From: Leptolinea sp. UBA5366 | GTDB lineage: Bacteria > Chloroflexota > Anaerolineae > Anaerolineales > Anaerolineaceae | Direction: 5' to 3' | Length of the DNA stretch: 31,932 nucleotides | NCBI GenBank assembly: GCA_002407845.1 | Contig: DHPK01000019.1 | Coordinates: 24,011-55,942 of the forward strand | Made by a program: the position numbers and the translations under genes | The notes under the pieces: model-generated | What the model was told of the DNA's origin: nothing | Database searches by the model: none | The model's input: the letters and a program-made list of their open reading frames with translations, nothing else | In this document: piece by piece, positions 28,957 to 31,932 of the stretch | Layout: each line of letters opens with the position of its first letter | Numbering within the stretch: position 1 is the first letter of the stretch

Positions 28957-30792
28957 ATGCGTGACCATTTGAAAAGCAACTCGTTGATTTGTTTTTGGCT
29001 TATGATCCTTGTACTGGTCTTGTCGGCGAGCAGCGTTCATGCACAGCAAGAGCAGAACCCGCTGCCGGCGGTGCTCGAACAATTCTTCAGCGAAAATGCT
29101 CAGGCGGTCAGCGGTGCGGCGGCAGCGCTCATTCAGGACGGCGAAATCGTTTATGAACACTATGTTGGGATGGCTGATGCCGAAAAAGGTTTGGCAGTCA
29201 ATCCTGACACGGTGTTTGAATGGGGTTCAGCCACCAAATTGCTGGTCTGGACCAGCGTCATGCAGCTCTGGGAACAGGGAAAAATTGACCTTGATGCGGA
29301 TGTGCGCATGTATCTGCCGGATGGTTTCTTCACGAGACGGCTGGACGATTCTCCGGTCACAATGCTGAACCTGATGAACCACAACGCTGGTTGGGAAGAA
29401 GTTCTGCTTGATTTATTTATCCCGATGGGGCGCGAAGTCCAGCCATTGGAGGATGTGCTGCGGAGCACTGAACCCCGCCAGATTTATCAGACCGGCCGCT
29501 ACACAACCTATTCGAACTGGGGCGCTGCGCTGGCTGGTTTGATTGTTGAGCGCATCAGCGGATTGTCCTTTGCGGAGTATGTCCATCTGAATATCTTCGA
29601 CTCGTTAGGGATGGATCGGACGGCACTGCTGCCTGATCTGTCTGATAACCTCTGGGTGCAGCAGCAGCGCCTGCTGGTTGTCGGCTATGCCTCTCCAACC
29701 GTTCGGATGCCGGAAAACCAATTCCAGATTTCACTGTATCCTGCCGGCATGGCGACCGGCACATTGGCTGACTTTGCCCGCTTCGCACAAGCGCTGTCTG
29801 GAGATGGCTCTGGCGGATCGGGTTTGTTTAAACAGCAAGAGACGCTGAAAACCTTTTTCGAGCCGACTTCCTATTACGGTTCAACGGCGTATGGCCGCAA
29901 TGCACATGGGTTTTGGGTCGCTGAGTATGCCAACCCGGTCTACCTGCATCCGGGAAACACTGCCAGCCATTCCGCCAATCTGATGGTCGATCCGCTGGAG
30001 CGGACTGCATTGGTCGTCATGACCAATCAGGCTAGCGAACAAATTTTTAACTACGACCTGCCGGCACTGGTTTTTGGTAATGTCGAGGGCAACCTGAGCA
30101 CAGAAGGAAACTCAATCGATGCAGCCGGATATTATCAAGGCACTCGGACGATTTTTTCTCGAAAATTCAAACTTACCTCTGCACTGAGCCGCATGCAGGT
30201 CAAGCTGCTGCCGGATCAATCGATCGAGATGTCACAGTTTGGCACAAAAACAGTCGAGCAGGCAGTTGCCCCCAATATTTATTGGGGGGACGGCTTTGTT
30301 ACTGCAATTGTCCAAAAACCGGGCGAACCGCTGAAAATCGAATCCGCCGTCTCTGATTCATATCAAATTTCCGGTTGGAAATATTGGTCCGAAATGGCAT
30401 TGCTGATTCTGTGGGCAGCGGCAGCGCTCTATAGCCTGATCCGCCTGGTCTTGGCGCCGATCGGCTGGATTGGGATGAAAAGAGGACACCCGAAAATGGC
30501 TGCCATCGGCGCAACCAGCAGACAGTTTTTCATATATCTTGCGGCGTTTCTGTCAATCGTTCTGCTGGTAATTCTGGCAGCCAGCGCCATGTCCTTCCAG
30601 CCGGCTGATGTCGTTCAGGTCGTGGTTGCGGGATTTCTGGTTTTGTTGATCGTGCTGGTTTTGCTGCTGGTGTGGCAGGCGTTGTCCTGGCTTCGAGAAA
30701 AGAAATCCCCCAGTTTAAAAGAAGTCAGCGTTTGCTTAATCGGACTGATTGTGGTCTTTAACTTGATATTCTGGCAGACGTTTCGCTGGTAG
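28957..30792 (+). CDS. Secreted beta-lactamase-like serine hydrolase with C-terminal membrane helices
   Basis: 611 aa. The signal peptide is residues 1-29 (cleavage after SVHA). The extracellular serine-hydrolase domain (about 35-400) has all penicillin-binding-type motifs: Ser 91 and Lys 94 in SATK, Tyr 185 and Asn 187 in YSN, and His 331/Gly 333 in LHPGN. A beta-rich stretch follows, then four C-terminal hydrophobic helices (about residues 490-611). The layout resembles class C beta-lactamase-family esterases or peptidases such as Pbp-like proteins; peptidoglycan-peptide or D-amino-acid peptide hydrolysis is possible. I chose ATG 28957 because AAGGGAG is just before it and a signal peptide starts there; the frame is open further upstream to 28882. 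Confidence 0.9.
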   Translation: MRDHLKSNSLICFWLMILVLVLSASSVHAQQEQNPLPAVLEQFFSENAQAVSGAAAALIQDGEIVYEHYVGMADAEKGLAVNPDTVFEWGSATKLLVWTSVMQLWEQGKIDLDADVRMYLPDGFFTRRLDDSPVTMLNLMNHNAGWEEVLLDLFIPMGREVQPLEDVLRSTEPRQIYQTGRYTTYSNWGAALAGLIVERISGLSFAEYVHLNIFDSLGMDRTALLPDLSDNLWVQQQRLLVVGYASPTVRMPENQFQISLYPAGMATGTLADFARFAQALSGDGSGGSGLFKQQETLKTFFEPTSYYGSTAYGRNAHGFWVAEYANPVYLHPGNTASHSANLMVDPLERTALVVMTNQASEQIFNYDLPALVFGNVEGNLSTEGNSIDAAGYYQGTRTIFSRKFKLTSALSRMQVKLLPDQSIEMSQFGTKTVEQAVAPNIYWGDGFVTAIVQKPGEPLKIESAVSDSYQISGWKYWSEMALLILWAAAALYSLIRLVLAPIGWIGMKRGHPKMAAIGATSRQFFIYLAAFLSIVLLVILAASAMSFQPADVVQVVVAGFLVLLIVLVLLLVWQALSWLREKKSPSLKEVSVCLIGLIVVFNLIFWQTFRW

Positions 30793-30800
30793 CGGCACGA

Positions 30801-30830
30801 TTGACCATCCTGACAGTTATCCGTTATGAT
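30801..30830 (+). promoter_or_regulatory. Promoter of the DsrE-like gene
   Basis: TTGACC (30801-30806), an 18-base spacer and TATGAT (30825-30830), each hexamer matching five of six consensus bases. The leader is about 32 bases. Confidence 0.7.
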
Positions 30831-30868
30831 TTGATTGTTGAGTAAATAATTTAAATGGAGGGTTGAGC

Positions 30869-31210
30869 ATGGACGTAAAAGTTGTATTTTTTGCTTTTCG
30901 AAATCATGAAATGTGTTTCACGCATCTGATGCTGAACGCATTGGATATTGCCGCCAAAGGGGGCACCGCAAAGATAATTTTCGAAGGAGAGTCGGTTAAA
31001 CTTCCGGCTGTGCTGATGGAAAAGAAAAATCCGCTCTATCAAAAATGTATCGAGCAGGGAATTTTCGCCGGAGTCTGCGAAGCCTGTTCGCGGCAGATGG
31101 GCGTTTATGAAGCGAATCAGGGACTGCCTTTCCCGCTGTTGGGCGAGATGAAGGGCCATCCATCGATGGAGCCTTATCTGCGCGATGGATATCAGGTCGT
31201 CACGTTATAG
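30869..31210 (+). CDS. Small DsrE-like cytosolic protein with a CxxC motif
   Basis: 113 aa. It begins with a Rossmann-like strand and helix (VKVVFFAFRNHEMCFTHLML) and resembles DsrE/DsrF-type sulfur-relay or related small cytosolic proteins. Cysteines include CEAC (Cys 70 and Cys 73) and Cys in NHEMCFTH, which could form a redox or sulfur-carrying site. It sits next to the SufU/SufS genes, but on the opposite strand behind its own promoter. ATG 30869 has GGAGGG at 6 bases, better than TTG 30863. The function is unknown. Confidence 0.78.
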   Translation: MDVKVVFFAFRNHEMCFTHLMLNALDIAAKGGTAKIIFEGESVKLPAVLMEKKNPLYQKCIEQGIFAGVCEACSRQMGVYEANQGLPFPLLGEMKGHPSMEPYLRDGYQVVTL

Positions 31211-31221
31211 ATCGCGAAAAC

Positions 31222-31250
31222 AAAAGCCCGCATTGATTTGCGGGCTTTTT
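31222..31250. terminator. Bidirectional terminator between DsrE-like gene and sufU
   Basis: AAAAGCCCGC (31222-31231) pairs with GCGGGCTTTT (31240-31249), a 10 bp stem with an 8-base loop. The flanking A and T runs give a U-tract on both strands, and the convergent genes end on either side. Confidence 0.92.
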
Positions 31251-31277
31251 CGACAGATTTCATTTTCTACAGCAGAT

Positions 31278-31670
31278 TTATAGTTCCTCGTCCTGATGAC
31301 CGATTCCGTACAATCCGCCTTTTAGGACTTTCAGCGACAGCAGAGCGCATTTAAGACGCACCGGACCGAGCTCTTCGATTCCGAGCAGCTCTAATACATC
31401 ATCCTTCGACATTTTTTTCAGCTCTTCGATGTTTTTACCGATGATATCTTCAACGACCAGGTCGGCCGATGCCATCGAGATCGCGCAGCCGTGTCCGTCA
31501 AAGCGTGCGTCGGTGACTGTCCCGTTTTCATCCACCTGTAAATCAATGCGCAGCTGATCGCCGCACAGCGGATTTTCGTCTTCAAAACTCAGATCCGCGG
31601 GGTCGAGGGACCCTTTATACCCGGGGTTTTTATAATGATCAATGATGGTTTCACGATACAGATCATCCAT
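31278..31670 (-). CDS. sufU: SufU iron-sulfur assembly protein
   Basis: 130 aa. It takes sulfur from the SufS cysteine desulfurase during iron-sulfur cluster building. The zinc/active-site residues are present: Cys 36 and Asp 38 in NPLCGD, Cys 62 in GHGCAIS and Cys 108 in RLKCALL. The start region MDDLYRETIIDHYKNP is typical of SufU rather than IscU. It starts 14 bases after the sufS stop with AAAGGTGG as the ribosome binding site, so the two are one operon. Confidence 0.95.
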   Translation of the reverse strand: MDDLYRETIIDHYKNPGYKGSLDPADLSFEDENPLCGDQLRIDLQVDENGTVTDARFDGHGCAISMASADLVVEDIIGKNIEELKKMSKDDVLELLGIEELGPVRLKCALLSLKVLKGGLYGIGHQDEEL

Positions 31671-31684
31671 CGTCTTCCACCTTT

Positions 31685-31932
31685 CTAACCAAAAAACTTA
31701 TAAACGGTGTTGAGCCCTTCAATCAGACGGTCAACGTCGTTTTCATCGTTGTAAACGTACAGACTTGCGCGGGTGGTCGCCGGAACCTTGAAGCGATCGT
31801 GCAGCGGCATGGCGCAATGATGGCCTGCCCGGACGCAGATGTTTTCGCGGTCCAGCAGCTGAGCGACGTCATGAGGGTGCGCATAGTCAAGCGTGAAGCT
31901 GAGCGCTGCGCCGCGTGTTCCGCTGACAGGAC
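31685..31932 (-). CDS. sufS: SufS cysteine desulfurase, C-terminal part (cut by window edge)
   Basis: The last 81 codons of a minus-strand frame are visible up to the stop at 31685-31687; the 5' part lies beyond 31932. The strings GTRGAALSFTLDYAHPHDVA and ICVRAGHHCAMPLH are diagnostic of SufS, and the Cys in RAGHHCAMP is the persulfide-forming residue. The gene releases sulfur from L-cysteine and passes it to SufU, encoded directly downstream. No sufB, sufC or sufD is in view. Confidence 0.93.
   Translation of the reverse strand, partial: PVSGTRGAALSFTLDYAHPHDVAQLLDRENICVRAGHHCAMPLHDRFKVPATTRASLYVYNDENDVDRLIEGLNTVYKFFG

Noticed and set aside
1..31932. CRISPR arrays, insertion sequences, prophage genes, toxin-antitoxin or classical defence operons
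   Set aside because: No regular repeat-spacer array, transposase, integrase or defence protein was found on reading through the window and its translated frames.

Overview
The window looks like chromosomal DNA from an anaerobic Chloroflexi bacterium, most likely class Anaerolineae. This is an inference from gene content: a mevalonate gene set of archaeal style, a corrinoid-type methyltransferase, a two-permease sugar importer with no ATPase of its own, and a SufU/SufS iron-sulfur pair, all at a moderate GC content. No rRNA, CRISPR array, insertion sequence or phage gene was seen. Most genes are housekeeping or central-metabolism genes, and many sit behind readable sigma-70-like promoters. Several of these carry the -10 variant TAAAAT or an extended -10 (TGnTATAAT-like).

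Left part (1-7245): the 5' quarter of a tRNA (probably Cys) on the minus strand, a cytosolic serine carboxypeptidase (S10), the replicative polymerase DnaE with an unusual acidic linker, and ATP-type phosphofructokinase PfkA. Middle-left (7246-13830): a carbohydrate ABC importer operon (binding protein plus two permeases), a convergent MtaA/UroD-family methyltransferase, and a CstA-family transporter with a strong promoter and a long leader.

Centre (14013-17995): the mevalonate block. It holds class II HMG-CoA reductase, archaeal-type HMG-CoA synthase, a thiolase homologue and a DUF35 zinc-ribbon/OB-fold protein. The first three overlap by 4 bases each. In archaea, thiolase, HMG-CoA synthase and DUF35 form one complex that passes acetoacetyl-CoA directly between sites. 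Here the thiolase homologue keeps the fold and the neighbours but has lost all three catalytic motif residues (Cys to Gly, His to Trp, His to Asn). This is the most notable observation in the window. Behind the block lies a gene-poor stretch (18050-18490) rich in predicted RNA stems and possible gene remnants.

Right part (18497-31932): a stand-alone NIF3/YqfO-type insertion domain, a D-2-hydroxyacid dehydrogenase, a GH13 alpha-glucan enzyme, and a likely operon of a DUF1801 protein, an ABC exporter, a small ORF, a metallo-beta-lactamase-fold hydrolase and an SRPBCC protein. A minus-strand GT2 glycosyltransferase and tRNA-Leu(GAG) follow, then PlsX with a hairpin beside its ribosome binding site, a NERD-like membrane protein, a secreted serine hydrolase with C-terminal membrane helices, a small DsrE-like protein, and on the minus strand SufS (truncated by the window edge) and SufU.
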